64,000 nucleotides of DNA from Variovorax sp. YR216 (lineage in GTDB: Bacteria; Pseudomonadota; Gammaproteobacteria; Burkholderiales; Burkholderiaceae_C). A program made the position numbers and the translations under genes. Under the pieces are notes generated by a model, which saw nothing but the letters and a program-made list of their open reading frames with translations, did not search any database and was not told the DNA's origin. Shown here piece after piece: positions 1 through 9,563 of the stretch (within the stretch, counting starts at the first letter, position 1; the number at the start of each line of letters is the position of its first letter). The DNA is taken from the NCBI RefSeq assembly GCF_900107745.1, contig NZ_FNRO01000002.1:310001-374000 (forward strand), given 5' to 3'.

Positions 1-249
1 ATCTGCCTGGGCAAGAGCACGTACGCGCGCTGCGGGATCATCGTCAACGTCACCCCCTTCGAGCCCGAGTGGGAAGGCTACGTGACCCTCGAATTCAGCA
101 ACACCACGCCGCTGCCCGCCAAGATCTACGCGGGCGAGGGCTGCGCGCAGGTGCTTTTCTTCGAGAGCGACGAAGTCTGCGAGACCAGCTACAAGGACCG
201 CGGCGGCAAGTACCAGGGCCAGCGCGGCGTGACCCTGCCGAAGGCTTGA
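1..249 (+). CDS. dcd: dCTP deaminase, 3' end only
   Basis: This is the C-terminal 82 residues of dCTP deaminase, which turns dCTP into dUTP to feed dTMP synthesis in the cytoplasm. The 5' end lies outside the window. The frame is open from base 1 to a TGA at 247-249. The segments [18 protein letters not shown] and CAQVLFFES, and the tail [16 protein letters not shown], are typical of the Dcd family trimer. The length and position of the C-terminus look normal. The next gene follows after 73 bases. Confidence 0.93.
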
Positions 250-322
250 ACCTACAGCGGGAGGATTCGCCTGCGCGTACCATCGTGCGGGCGCCGCGAG
301 AACCGCGGTCAAGGAGCGCGTC

Positions 323-1206
<884 letters not shown>

Positions 1207-1207
<1 letters not shown>

Positions 1208-1294
1208 CCCCCAGCCTCGCCTACTTCGTGTGGCTCTGACACCCCGTTCAGGGGGCAAATCCCAGCTGCCCGGCAAAGCCGGTTCCGCGGGATT
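1207..1294 (+). repeat. Dispersed double-hairpin repeat, copy A
   Basis: This intergenic element begins CCCCCAGCCTCGCC, then ACTTCGTGTGGC, a C-run/G-run hairpin, and the GGCAAAGCCGGTTCCGCGG block with its own small hairpin. The same order of blocks occurs at 12391-12480, 13154-13247, 54201-54280 and 55517-55605. This copy lies between ypfJ and rhlE and is not needed for either start codon. It may end ypfJ transcription, but no U-tract follows. Confidence 0.75.
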
Positions 1295-1355
1295 TCCGGG
1301 TTTGTGGGGCCCAAAAACTAGGGGTAACCCCATTCCTGCGACAATAGAGGGCTTC

Positions 1356-2816
1356 ATGACAAGCTCCTTCTCCAATCTCTCCTTGGCCGAACCCTTGGCG
1401 CGCGCTGTAGCCGAAATGGGCTACGAGACGATGACGCCCATCCAGGCACAGGCCATTCCGGTGGTGTTGTCGGGCCAGGACGTCATGGGTGCCGCCCAGA
1501 CCGGCACCGGCAAGACAGCCGCCTTCTCGCTGCCGCTGCTGCAGCGGATGCTCAAGCACGAGAACAGCTCGACCTCCCCGGCGCGCCATCCGGTGCGCGC
1601 CCTGGTGCTGTTGCCCACGCGCGAACTCGCCGACCAGGTCGCGCAGCAGGTCAAGCTCTATGCCAAGTACACGAACCTGCGCAGCACGGTCGTGTTCGGC
1701 GGCATCGACATGAAGCCGCAGACCCTCGAGCTCAAGAAGGGCGTCGAGGTGCTGGTCGCCACGCCGGGCCGGCTGCTCGACCACATCGAGGCCAAGAACG
1801 CGGTGCTCAACCAGGTCGAGTACGTGGTGCTCGACGAAGCCGACCGCATGCTCGACATCGGCTTCCTGCCGGATCTGCAGCGCATCCTCTCTTACCTGCC
1901 CAAGCAGCGCACCACGCTGCTGTTCTCGGCCACGTTCTCTCCCGAGATCAAGCGGCTGGCCGGCAGCTACCTGCAGAACCCGGTCACGATCGAAGTCGCG
2001 CGGCCGAACGAAACGGCGTCCACCGTCGAGCAGCACTTCTACAGCGTGAGCGATGACGACAAGCGCCGCGCGCTCAGGCAGATCGTGCGCCAGCGCGGCA
2101 TCACGCAGGCTTTCGTCTTCGTCAACAGCAAGCTGGGCTGCGCGCGGCTCGCGCGCTCGCTCGAACGCGAGGGGCTCAAGACCACCGCGCTGCACGGCGA
2201 CAAGAGCCAGGACGAACGCCTCAAGGCGCTCGCCGCCTTCAAGGCCGGCGAGGTCGACCTGCTGGTGGCGACCGACGTGGCCGCCCGCGGCCTGGACATC
2301 AAGGACGTGCCGGCGGTCTTCAACTTCGACATCCCGTTCAACGCCGAAGACTACGTGCACCGCATCGGCCGCACCGGCCGAGCCGGCGCATCGGGGCTGG
2401 CTGTGAGCTTCGCGAGCGGCGGGAACGACGTCCGGCTGGTGGCCGACATCGAGAAGCTCATCAAGAAGAAGATCGAGCTGGAGCCCGTCGAATTCGACGA
2501 TGAGCGCCCACGCGGCCGCATCAACGACGGCCGCCGCCACTGGCGCGAAGAGGGCGAGGCCGGCGACGCGCGCGACGTGCTCGACGCGCTGGACCGTCCG
2601 CGCGATCGCTCCGATTCGCGTCCGACCCGCAACAGCCGCCCGCACCGCGCGCCGGCCGCGCCGCGCGATCCCTTCTTCGAGAAGCCCTACGAGGCGCCCG
2701 AGCGCGAGGCGGCGCCCGCCTGGGAAGCCACCGCCAAGGCGACGCCCGTTCGAGGCGTCTCCAGCAACATCAAGACCAAGCGCAAGGTCGCGGCGCTCTT
2801 CAAGTCAACTGAATAG
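1356..2816 (+). CDS. rhlE: DEAD-box ATP-dependent RNA helicase RhlE
   Basis: This is a 486-residue cytoplasmic RNA helicase that unwinds short RNA duplexes using ATP. The order of motifs is complete: Q-motif (MTPIQAQAIP), motif I AQTGTGKT (about 46-53), PTRELA, TPGRLLDH, DEAD (about 159), SAT (about 191), and motif VI HRIGRTGR (about 335). The first helicase lobe spans about 5-215 and the second about 220-370. A basic, low-complexity tail rich in Arg, Asp and Pro follows and probably binds RNA. The open frame extends upstream to 1230, but that part is translated repeat sequence. The ATG at 1356 gives the usual MTSSFSNLSL start. Confidence 0.95.
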   Translation: MTSSFSNLSLAEPLARAVAEMGYETMTPIQAQAIPVVLSGQDVMGAAQTGTGKTAAFSLPLLQRMLKHENSSTSPARHPVRALVLLPTRELADQVAQQVKLYAKYTNLRSTVVFGGIDMKPQTLELKKGVEVLVATPGRLLDHIEAKNAVLNQVEYVVLDEADRMLDIGFLPDLQRILSYLPKQRTTLLFSATFSPEIKRLAGSYLQNPVTIEVARPNETASTVEQHFYSVSDDDKRRALRQIVRQRGITQAFVFVNSKLGCARLARSLEREGLKTTALHGDKSQDERLKALAAFKAGEVDLLVATDVAARGLDIKDVPAVFNFDIPFNAEDYVHRIGRTGRAGASGLAVSFASGGNDVRLVADIEKLIKKKIELEPVEFDDERPRGRINDGRRHWREEGEAGDARDVLDALDRPRDRSDSRPTRNSRPHRAPAAPRDPFFEKPYEAPEREAAPAWEATAKATPVRGVSSNIKTKRKVAALFKSTE

Positions 2817-2829
2817 GCTTGGATAGGCG

Positions 2830-2878
2830 CCCCCCCAGCCTTGATCAACCGGGTTTTTGGGCCTGGGGGCACTTCACC
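2830..2878. terminator. Possible bidirectional hairpin between rhlE and apaH
   Basis: The arms CCCCCAGCC and GGCCTGGGGG can pair with one bulge across a loop containing a run of five T. It lies between two convergent genes and overlaps the last codons of apaH. It is a plausible shared terminator; the pairing was judged by eye only. Confidence 0.35.
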
Positions 2879-3687
2879 TGGATCAGCTCACGCTCCTGCG
2901 GCGTGGCGCCGATCCGCACGGCGCTCAGGCAGCCGCCCCATACGCAGCCGGTGTCGGTCGAGATCAGGTCCGGCCTTGACACCCAGCCCAGCGTCGACCA
3001 GTGGCCGAACGCCACCGTTGCGGTCGACGTCTTGCGGCCCGGCACGTCGAACCACGGCATATAGCCTTCGGGCGCGCCGGCATCCGCATCCTTGGATTCG
3101 AATTCCATCAAGCCACTGGCGGTGCAATAGCGCATCCGCGTCAGCGCGTTGACGATCACGCGCAGCCGCGCGGCGCCGGTCAGCGAATCATTCCATTGAG
3201 CGGGCTCATTGCCGTACATGGTGCGGAAGAAGTCAGTGACATGGGGTCCCTGCAGCGCCGATTCGAGTTCGCCCGCCAGGCGCATCGTGTCGTCGACCGT
3301 CCATTGCGGCAACACGCCCGCATGCACCGTCAGCAGCGTGCCGCCGCCGATCTCATGGCGCAGCGCCACGTGCTGATGACGAAGCCAGTCGAGCATCGCA
3401 TCGCGGTCCGGCGCATCGAGCACGGCGCCGAGCGTGTCCTTGCGCGCGACCTTGCGCGCACCGTAGGCCACACCCAGAAGATGCAGGTCGTGATTGCCGA
3501 GCAGGCTCTGTGCCGCGTCGCCGAAGCCGTGCACGCGCCGCAGCACCTTGGCCGATGCGGGCCCGCGGTTCACCAGGTCGCCGAGCACGATCAGCCGGTC
3601 GCGGCTCGGGGAGAAGTCGATCTTGTCCAGCAGCCGTTGCAGGGGTTCGTCGCAGCCCTGCAGATCACCGATCAAGTAAAGTGCCAT
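2845..3687 (-). CDS. apaH: Symmetrical bis(5'-nucleosyl)-tetraphosphatase ApaH
   Basis: ApaH splits Ap4A into two ADP in the cytoplasm, and can remove Np4-type caps from RNA in E. coli. The 280-residue protein shows the metallophosphoesterase motifs in order: GDLQGC near the start, GDLVNRGP, and GNHDLH, with HAG and FGHWS further on. The frame allows an ATG three codons upstream (3696), but the ATG at 3687 gives the standard MALYLIGDLQG start. It converges with rhlE and diverges from the CNNM-type gene, leaving only 23 bases for both promoters. Confidence 0.95.
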   Translation of the reverse strand: MALYLIGDLQGCDEPLQRLLDKIDFSPSRDRLIVLGDLVNRGPASAKVLRRVHGFGDAAQSLLGNHDLHLLGVAYGARKVARKDTLGAVLDAPDRDAMLDWLRHQHVALRHEIGGGTLLTVHAGVLPQWTVDDTMRLAGELESALQGPHVTDFFRTMYGNEPAQWNDSLTGAARLRVIVNALTRMRYCTASGLMEFESKDADAGAPEGYMPWFDVPGRKTSTATVAFGHWSTLGWVSRPDLISTDTGCVWGGCLSAVRIGATPQERELIQVKCPQAQKPG

Positions 3688-3710
3688 GATCCCCATTCTC
3701 TCCTGCGTTC

Positions 3711-5024
3711 ATGGACGTTCTCCTCCTGGCCTTGCTGACGACGGTCAATGCGTTGTTTGCAATGTCCGAAATGGCCCTTTCCACCAGCCGCCGGGCGCGC
3801 CTTGCCGCGCTGGCCGAGACGGGGGACGCGGGCGCCGCGGCGGCGCTCAAGCTGATGGGGAATCCGACGCAGTTTCTCTCCACGGTGCAGATCGGCATCA
3901 CCTCCATCGGCATGCTGAGCGGCATCGTCGGTGAAGCGGCCTTCGCCGAGCCGCTCGGCGCGTGGATGGAAGGGATGGGCCTGGGCCGGGGCACCGCCAG
4001 CGTCGCATCGACCGCGTTCGTGGTGACCTGCATCACCTTCTTCACGATCATCTTCGGCGAGCTGGTGCCCAAGCGCATCGGGCAGCTCTACCCCGAGCCG
4101 GTGGCCCGCTACGTGGCCCGCCCGATGCGATGGCTCGCCTCCATCGCCAAGCCTTTCGTGCTGCTGCTGTCGAGCGCGACCGCGGCCATGCTCAAGCTGC
4201 TGCGCATCGACTCGAACGCGGCCCGCGTGGTCACAGAGGAAGAAATCTCGGCGAGCCTGGAAGAGGGCGTGGACGCCGGCCTGATCGAGATGCACGAGCA
4301 CCAGATGGTGCGCAACGTGTTCCACCTCGACGACCGGCGGCTGACCTCGCTGATGATTCCGCGCGCCGACATCGAATGGCTCGATGCCTCGCTGACCATC
4401 GCCCAGAGCCTGCAGAAGGTGTCCGAGGCGGGCGCGCGCAACCAGGTCCACTCGTGGTATCCGGTGTGCCGCAACTCGCTCGACGACGTGGTGGGCGTGA
4501 CCAGCGTGGCGCATCTTCTCAAGCTCGGTTCGGAACACCAGGGCACGGTGGGCGAAGCCGTGCAGGCCGCGGTGTTCGTGCCCGAGACGCTCACCGGCAT
4601 GGAAATGCTCGAGCAGTTCCGCTCGCGCGCCGGCCGGCTGGTCTTCGTGGTCGACGAATACGGGGTGGTACAGGGGCTGATGACGCCGCGCGACCTGCTC
4701 GAAGCCATCACCGGCGAGCTGCAGGTGCCGACGCATGCCGAGGCCTGGGCGCGGCAGCGCGCCGACGGCGTCTGGGAGCTCGATGGCCTGATGCCGGTGT
4801 CCGAACTGCGTGCACGGCTCGGCATCCGCGAATTGCCGGATGAGGACCGCGGCCGATACAACACCGTCGCCGGCCTGCTGATGTTCGTCTCGGGCCAGTT
4901 GCCGGAGGTCGGGGAGCACATCGATTGCGCCGGCTGGTGCTTCGAGGTGGCCGCGCTCGACGGCAGGCGAATCGACCGCGTGCTGGCGCATCCCGATACG
5001 CGGGCGCCCGGACAGGCCTCCTGA
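3711..5024 (+). CDS. CNNM/CorC-type membrane protein (DUF21-CBS-CorC_HlyC)
   Basis: This 437-residue inner-membrane protein is often annotated as a hemolysin. The N-terminal DUF21/CNNM domain (about 1-190) has several hydrophobic segments and the family stretch ALFAMSEMALSTSRRARL. A CBS pair follows (about 205-335), containing DRRLTSLMIPRADIEWLD and VFVVDEYGVVQGLMT. The C-terminal CorC_HlyC domain (about 345-430) has DGVWELDGLMPV. Related proteins have been linked to magnesium, cobalt or polyamine export (E. coli YtfL/PaeA). The sequence alone does not decide the substrate. Confidence 0.88.
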   Translation: MDVLLLALLTTVNALFAMSEMALSTSRRARLAALAETGDAGAAAALKLMGNPTQFLSTVQIGITSIGMLSGIVGEAAFAEPLGAWMEGMGLGRGTASVASTAFVVTCITFFTIIFGELVPKRIGQLYPEPVARYVARPMRWLASIAKPFVLLLSSATAAMLKLLRIDSNAARVVTEEEISASLEEGVDAGLIEMHEHQMVRNVFHLDDRRLTSLMIPRADIEWLDASLTIAQSLQKVSEAGARNQVHSWYPVCRNSLDDVVGVTSVAHLLKLGSEHQGTVGEAVQAAVFVPETLTGMEMLEQFRSRAGRLVFVVDEYGVVQGLMTPRDLLEAITGELQVPTHAEAWARQRADGVWELDGLMPVSELRARLGIRELPDEDRGRYNTVAGLLMFVSGQLPEVGEHIDCAGWCFEVAALDGRRIDRVLAHPDTRAPGQAS

Positions 5025-5077
5025 GCGAAGAACCGACCCCGCTCCTATACTGGCCGGCCCCCATCCGGAGACCCGCC

Positions 5078-6211
5078 ATGACCGTGCCGAGCAAGACCCT
5101 GCAGATCCGTTCCCTCGTCCGCAGCAGCGGCGAGCTGGAACTCTCGCTTCAGGAGGACGCCATCCCCCAGCCTGCCGCGAACGAAGTGGTGGTGCGGGTC
5201 GAGGCCTCGCCGATGAACCCGTCGGACCTGGGGCTGCTGTTCGGCGCGGCGGACCTGCGCACCGCCAAGGCCTCGGGCACGCCGCAGCGGCCGGTCGTGA
5301 CCGCCGCCATCCCCGAAGCGGCGATGAAAGGCATGGCCGGCCGGGCGGACCAGTCCATGCCGGTCGGCAACGAAGGCGCAGGCGTCGTCGTGGCGGCCGG
5401 CGCCTCGCCGCAGGCACAGGCCCTGCTGGGCAGGACCGTGGCGATGATCGGCGGCGCGATGTACACGCAATACCGCTGCATCGACATTGCGCAGTGCATG
5501 GCGCTGCCCGAAGGCGCGACCGCGGCGGAAGGCGCCTCGTCCTTCGTCAATCCGCTCACCGCGCTCGGCATGGTCGAGACGATGCGGCGCGAGGGCCACA
5601 AGGCGCTCGTGCATACCGCCGCGGCGTCGAATCTCGGCCAGATGCTCAACCGCATCTGCATCAAGGACGGCATCCCCCTGGTCAACATCGTTCGCAAGCA
5701 GGAGCAGGAGGACATCCTGCGCGGCATCGGCGCCAAATACGTCTGCAATGCCACCTCGCCGACCTTCATGCAGGACCTGACCGATGCGTTGGCCGCGACC
5801 GGCGCCACGCTGGCCTTCGATGCGACCGGCGGCGGCAAGCTGGCAGGACAGATCCTCAACTGCATGGAAGCCGCGCTCCTGCGCAAGGCGACCGAATACA
5901 GCCGCTACGGCACCACCACGCACAAGCAGGTCTACATCTACGGCGGGCTCGACCGCGGTCCGACCGAATTCACGCGCGGTTTCGGCATGAGCTGGGGCAT
6001 GGGGGGCTGGCTGCTGTTCCCGTTCCTGATGAAGATCGGCCCCGAAGGCGCGGAGAAGCTCAAGGCGCGCGTGGCGGCCGAACTGAAGACGACCTTCGCG
6101 AGCCGCTACACGAAGGAAGTGTCGATGGTGGAGGCGCTCTCGCTCGGCGAGATCGCGGTCTATTCGAAGCAGGCGACCGGCGAGAAGTACCTGCTCAATC
6201 CGAGCCGGTAG
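5078..6211 (+). CDS. Zinc-binding/quinone-type alcohol dehydrogenase (MDR family)
   Basis: This 377-residue cytoplasmic oxidoreductase belongs to the medium-chain dehydrogenase/reductase superfamily. The GroES-like N-terminal part carries PMNPSDLGLLFG and GNEGAGVVVAAG. The cofactor-binding part holds HTAAASNLGQML where family members bind NAD(P)H. No clear pair of structural zinc cysteines was seen, which fits the quinone oxidoreductase-like branch. The frame is open from 4925, but the ATG at 5078 after CCATCCGGAGACC gives the normal start. The substrate is unknown. It follows the CNNM gene by 53 bases and could be cotranscribed with it. Confidence 0.82.
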   Translation: MTVPSKTLQIRSLVRSSGELELSLQEDAIPQPAANEVVVRVEASPMNPSDLGLLFGAADLRTAKASGTPQRPVVTAAIPEAAMKGMAGRADQSMPVGNEGAGVVVAAGASPQAQALLGRTVAMIGGAMYTQYRCIDIAQCMALPEGATAAEGASSFVNPLTALGMVETMRREGHKALVHTAAASNLGQMLNRICIKDGIPLVNIVRKQEQEDILRGIGAKYVCNATSPTFMQDLTDALAATGATLAFDATGGGKLAGQILNCMEAALLRKATEYSRYGTTTHKQVYIYGGLDRGPTEFTRGFGMSWGMGGWLLFPFLMKIGPEGAEKLKARVAAELKTTFASRYTKEVSMVEALSLGEIAVYSKQATGEKYLLNPSR

Positions 6212-6231
6212 GTCCCCGGCTCAGCCCATCT

Positions 6232-6687
6232 TCAGCCCATCGCGAGCCGCGTGCCGCCGCCGGACGTGGTCTTGCGGCTGCCGTCCGGTCCGTAGAAGAG
6301 CTGCACGCTCGACTGCAGGAACTGCAGTGCCTTGTGCGTGAAGTCCAGGTGCGTGTGGACGATCGATCCATTGCGCAGGTTCTGGGCACGGGCCTCCTCG
6401 GCCAGCTCCTGCAGCGCCTGCCAGGCCTGGCGGGTCGCTTCGCCGCCGGCCATCGCCGCGGCGTCGGCCCCGGCAGCACCCGGTTCGAAGCCCAGCGCCG
6501 ATTGCGCGGTCTCGCGCTGGCGGTCGATCTCGGCGATGCGGTCTAGCAGCTGTACCTTCTGTTCGGTGATCTGTTCCAGATCACCGAAGCGACGTTCGGT
6601 CATGGCGTTCTCTTCCTGCGCGAGCAGCACCAGGAATTCCTCGATGCAGGATTTCTCCGCATGAAGGTACAGCAGCATCGTGTTCAT
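6232..6687 (-). CDS. flgN: Flagellar hook-junction chaperone FlgN
   Basis: FlgN is the cytoplasmic export chaperone that keeps the hook-filament junction proteins FlgK and FlgL soluble and delivers them to the export gate. This copy has 151 residues and is largely helical. It has the family-like stretch EEFLVLLAQEENAMTERRF near the N-terminus, followed by heptad-like helices rich in Glu, Gln and Arg. Its ATG overlaps the flgM TGA in an ATGA, so it is translationally coupled to flgM. The clients flgK and flgL lie at 28.6-31.8 kb. Confidence 0.88.
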   Translation of the reverse strand: MNTMLLYLHAEKSCIEEFLVLLAQEENAMTERRFGDLEQITEQKVQLLDRIAEIDRQRETAQSALGFEPGAAGADAAAMAGGEATRQAWQALQELAEEARAQNLRNGSIVHTHLDFTHKALQFLQSSVQLFYGPDGSRKTTSGGGTRLAMG

Positions 6688-6974
6688 GGGTTTTTTCCGG
6701 AATCGAGCAGGTCGCGCACGCTGTCCATCAGGCCGTCGGCGATGCGCTCGGGGTTGACCTGGTAGCGCCCGGCGCGGATGTCCTCGCGGATCGCCGCGAC
6801 GCGGGCGGCGTCGAAATCACCGCTGGCAGCGCCCGGCAGCGCGTGAACCTGGGCCGACACCTGCGCCGCGTCCTTCGACGACCCGGCGGCTCCGGCGGAA
6901 CTCGCGGCAGCGGAACCCGATTTCGCGGGGCGGATGAGAGGCGTCGCCGAAGACGCTGGTTGATCGATTTTCAA
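6684..6974 (-). CDS. flgM: Anti-sigma-28 factor FlgM
   Basis: FlgM holds sigma-28 (FliA) inactive until it is exported through the completed hook-basal body. This copy has 96 residues. The N-terminal half is Ala/Ser-rich and probably unstructured. The C-terminal half (RVAAIREDIRAGRYQVNPER, then IADGLMDS) is the conserved sigma-binding part. No ATG is available. The start is a TTG at 6974, preceded by GAGGA with six bases between. A strong sigma-28-type promoter sits at 7005-7031, so flgMN is autoregulated as a late operon. Confidence 0.92.
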   Translation of the reverse strand: MKIDQPASSATPLIRPAKSGSAAASSAGAAGSSKDAAQVSAQVHALPGAASGDFDAARVAAIREDIRAGRYQVNPERIADGLMDSVRDLLDSGKNP

Positions 6975-7004
6975 GATGGTTCCTCAAAAGGGGGCTCGCC
7001 CCCT

Positions 7005-7031
7005 ATATCGGCGAAACGGTTCGGAACTTTA
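7005..7031 (-). promoter_or_regulatory. Sigma-28 (FliA) promoter of flgMN
   Basis: Read on the minus strand, TAAAGTTC is followed by exactly 11 bases and then GCCGATAT. This matches the enterobacterial FliA consensus TAAAGTTT-N11-GCCGATAA at 14 of 16 positions. The flgM start codon is about 30 bases downstream. A G/C hairpin (6990-7003) lies at the expected transcription start. Confidence 0.88.
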
Positions 7032-7094
7032 GGACCTCGGGGCTGGATTGACGATCCATGAAGACCACTACGCGTCCCTACGTATGCCGGTGCG

Positions 7095-7799
7095 TCATTG
7101 CGCCAGCCGGATCTGGCCTTCTTCGTCGGCGATGCCACTCACCAGACGGCCATCGCGTGTCTTGGCCTGCACGGCGGCGCCGACTTCGGCGCGTGTCATG
7201 GCCTTGCCTTCGGTGCTCACGGTGAAGCCTGCGCCCTGCGCGACCACCTGCACCGTCTGTCCCTGCTGGATCACGATCATGCTGCGCATGTGTTCCTTGC
7301 GCAGCGGCGCACCCGCGGTGATGCGCTGCGCGCTGGTGACGCCGCGCAGTGCGTTCGCGTCGGTGACCACATTGCGCGGCAGCGCGGTGAGATCGCCGGT
7401 GCGTTCGATGAAATCGCCCGCACCCAGCGTCACGCCAGGCTCGATCGCGCGCGCGGCCACGAAGTAGCGGCCTTCCACCGCCACGTTGGCCGAGACGAAG
7501 CGGGTCCACGGCTTGTCGCCGCGGCAGCGCAGTCCGATGGACACGCGGCCCCAGGGCGTCGTGCCGGTCGGCATGAAAGCTTCGAAGTCGCTGCAGGGCG
7601 GAAGCGCACCGCCAGTGGGCATGAAGGTCACCTTGGCCTTGCCCGGCAGCCCGGAGGTCTGCACCTGCAGGTAGCGCAGGGCGGCCTCGCGTGCCTCTTC
7701 AGGCAGCTGGGAGGCGGCGAACGACGCCACGCCGATGCCCGCCATGCATGCCGGCAGAACGATGCGAAGGAGACGTCCGAAGGTCTTGCGTTGTTCCAT
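7095..7799 (-). CDS. flgA: P-ring assembly chaperone FlgA
   Basis: FlgA is a periplasmic chaperone needed to assemble FlgI into the P-ring. The 234-residue product starts with a signal peptide (basic MEQRKTFGRLLR, then hydrophobic IVLPACMAGIGVASFAAS). The C-terminal SAF-type domain contains EPGVTLGAGDFIERTGDL and ends GIADEEGQIRLAQ. It diverges from flgB; the two operons share the 175 bases at 7800-7974, where no confident promoter could be named. Confidence 0.93.
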   Translation of the reverse strand: MEQRKTFGRLLRIVLPACMAGIGVASFAASQLPEEAREAALRYLQVQTSGLPGKAKVTFMPTGGALPPCSDFEAFMPTGTTPWGRVSIGLRCRGDKPWTRFVSANVAVEGRYFVAARAIEPGVTLGAGDFIERTGDLTALPRNVVTDANALRGVTSAQRITAGAPLRKEHMRSMIVIQQGQTVQVVAQGAGFTVSTEGKAMTRAEVGAAVQAKTRDGRLVSGIADEEGQIRLAQ

Positions 7800-7974
7800 G
7801 GGAATCGATGTGTTGCCGGGGAATTCTAGGAAGACACCCCCCGAAGCGAAGTGGCGAAGTGCTGGCTAAAACCCCCTTTGTTCGACCCATTGCAAAAACG
7901 TCCCGTGCATAGACTCGCTTTCCATCTGTCGCCATGCCCAGTGCGGACGCGACGCCACAAAGGATGGAAAGAAG

Positions 7975-8382
7975 ATGATCGACAAGCTGGATGCAGCGCT
8001 TCGCTTCAACCGCGAAGCACTCAATCTGCGGGCCGAGCGCCAGGAAGTGCTGGCGGCCAACATCGCCCACGCCGACACGCCCAACTACAAGGCGCGCGAC
8101 TTCGATTTCAGCAGCCGGCTCTCGCAGGCCGTCGAGCAGGGCCGCCAGGCGCAATCGTTCGCGATGGCGACGACTTCGTCGCGCCACCTCGCGGGCGAGG
8201 CCAGGTCGATGCCCGACCAGGACCTTCTCTATCGCGTGCCCACGCAGTCGAGCATCGACGGCAATACCGTCGAGATGGACGTCGAGCGCATCAACTTCGC
8301 CGACAACGCGCTGCGCTACGAGTCGAACCTCACGGTGCTCAGCGCGAAGATCAAGACCATGCTGTCCGCGGTCCAGCAGTAA
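7975..8382 (+). CDS. flgB: Flagellar proximal rod protein FlgB
   Basis: FlgB is a rod subunit of 135 residues exported by the flagellar type III system. It opens the flgBCDEFGHIJ operon. The rod-family signature is present as [20 protein letters not shown]. The C-terminus ([20 protein letters not shown]) forms the usual terminal helix. The ATG at 7975 follows GGATGGAAAGAAG. Confidence 0.96.
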   Translation: MIDKLDAALRFNREALNLRAERQEVLAANIAHADTPNYKARDFDFSSRLSQAVEQGRQAQSFAMATTSSRHLAGEARSMPDQDLLYRVPTQSSIDGNTVEMDVERINFADNALRYESNLTVLSAKIKTMLSAVQQ

Positions 8383-8399
8383 GCACGAGGAGCCATCCG

Positions 8400-8816
8400 A
8401 TGCCACTCCCGAGTGCTTCCATGAACATCTTCAGCGTGGCGGGTTCCGCCATGACCGCGCAGTCGCAGCGCATGAACGTGACCGCCAGCAATCTCGCCAA
8501 CGCGGAAAGCGTCGCGGGGCCCGACGGCCAGCCGTACCGCGCCAAGCAGGTCGTCTTCGAGGTCGCGCCCTCGGGCCAGCAGGACATCGGCGGCGTGCAG
8601 GTCGCGCGCGTCGTCGAGGACCCATCGCCCGCCAAGATGGTCTACGACCCGAAGAACCCGCATGCCAACGCCGGCGGCTACGTCGCGATGCCGAACGTCA
8701 ATGTGGTCGAGGAGATGACCAACATGATCTCCGCCTCGCGCAGCTACCAGGCCAACGTCGAGGTGCTCAACACCGCCAAGACGCTGATGGTCAAGACCCT
8801 GACCATCGGCCAGTAA
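8400..8816 (+). CDS. flgC: Flagellar proximal rod protein FlgC
   Basis: FlgC is a rod subunit of 138 residues. It has the flagellar rod signature [13 protein letters not shown] near the N-terminus, and the C-terminal motif [20 protein letters not shown] shared by rod and hook proteins. The ATG at 8400 is preceded by GAGGAG with six bases between. A second ATG seven codons on (MNIFSVAG) is a possible shorter start. It follows flgB by 17 bases. Confidence 0.96.
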   Translation: MPLPSASMNIFSVAGSAMTAQSQRMNVTASNLANAESVAGPDGQPYRAKQVVFEVAPSGQQDIGGVQVARVVEDPSPAKMVYDPKNPHANAGGYVAMPNVNVVEEMTNMISASRSYQANVEVLNTAKTLMVKTLTIGQ

Positions 8817-8842
8817 TCCAACCGCGAAGAAAGAACCAAGCC

Positions 8843-9529
8843 ATGGCCATCGCCGACACCTCATCCATCAGCGGCGTCAACGCCGCCAGCGCCGCGGCCA
8901 GCACCGCGAGCGTCTCCAGCGACGACAACGAGCAGCGCTTCCTGAAGCTGCTGGTCGCGCAGCTCAACAACCAGGATCCGCTCAATCCGATGCAGAACTC
9001 GGAAATGACTTCGCAGCTCGCGCAGATGAGCACCGTGAGCGGCATCGAGAAGCTCAACAGCACGCTGTCGGGCCTGGTGAGCCAGACCGGCACGAGCCAG
9101 GTGCTGCAGGCCGCGTCGCTCGTCGGCTACGCGGTGCTGTCGCCCGGCAACACGCTGACCACCACGGCGCCGGCCGAGGGCGCGGACCCCGCCGTGAAGG
9201 CCTTCGGGGTGGAACTGCCCGGCACGGCCTCCGACGTGCAGATCAAGATCGTCGATGCCACTGGCAAGACCGTGCGCACCATCGACGCAGGCTCCATGAA
9301 CCAGGGCGTGAATGCCGTCGCGTGGGACGGCAAGGACGACTCGGGCAACGTCGTGCCCGCGGGCAACTACACGTTCACCGTCGCCGCGACGAACGGCAGC
9401 AGCACAGTGAGCTCGACCGCGCTCGCCTTCTCACAGGTTGCCGCTGTCAAGCAGGGCACCAGCGGCGTCACGCTCGAGCTCGCCAACGGCCAGAGCATCG
9501 GTCTGTCCGACGTGCGCATGTATCTCTGA
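8843..9529 (+). CDS. flgD: Hook-cap (scaffolding) protein FlgD
   Basis: FlgD caps the growing hook and guides FlgE assembly. The 228-residue product has the conserved N-terminal block FLKLLVAQLNNQDPLNPMQN followed by SEMTSQLAQMSTVSGIEKLN. The C-terminal half carries the FlgD Ig-like/tudor part, with AVAWDGKDDSGNVVPAGNYTF. The ATG at 8843 follows AAGAAAGAACCAAGCC. It lies 26 bases after flgC. Confidence 0.95.
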   Translation: MAIADTSSISGVNAASAAASTASVSSDDNEQRFLKLLVAQLNNQDPLNPMQNSEMTSQLAQMSTVSGIEKLNSTLSGLVSQTGTSQVLQAASLVGYAVLSPGNTLTTTAPAEGADPAVKAFGVELPGTASDVQIKIVDATGKTVRTIDAGSMNQGVNAVAWDGKDDSGNVVPAGNYTFTVAATNGSSTVSSTALAFSQVAAVKQGTSGVTLELANGQSIGLSDVRMYL

Positions 9530-9563
9530 CCTCCACACAACGTACTGAACCAAGGAATCCATC

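Noticed and set aside
1230..1355. Longer N-terminus for RhlE
   Set aside because: The extra 42 codons are translated repeat copy A and do not resemble RhlE. The ATG at 1356 gives the normal start. Unlike flgI, an internal start is available.
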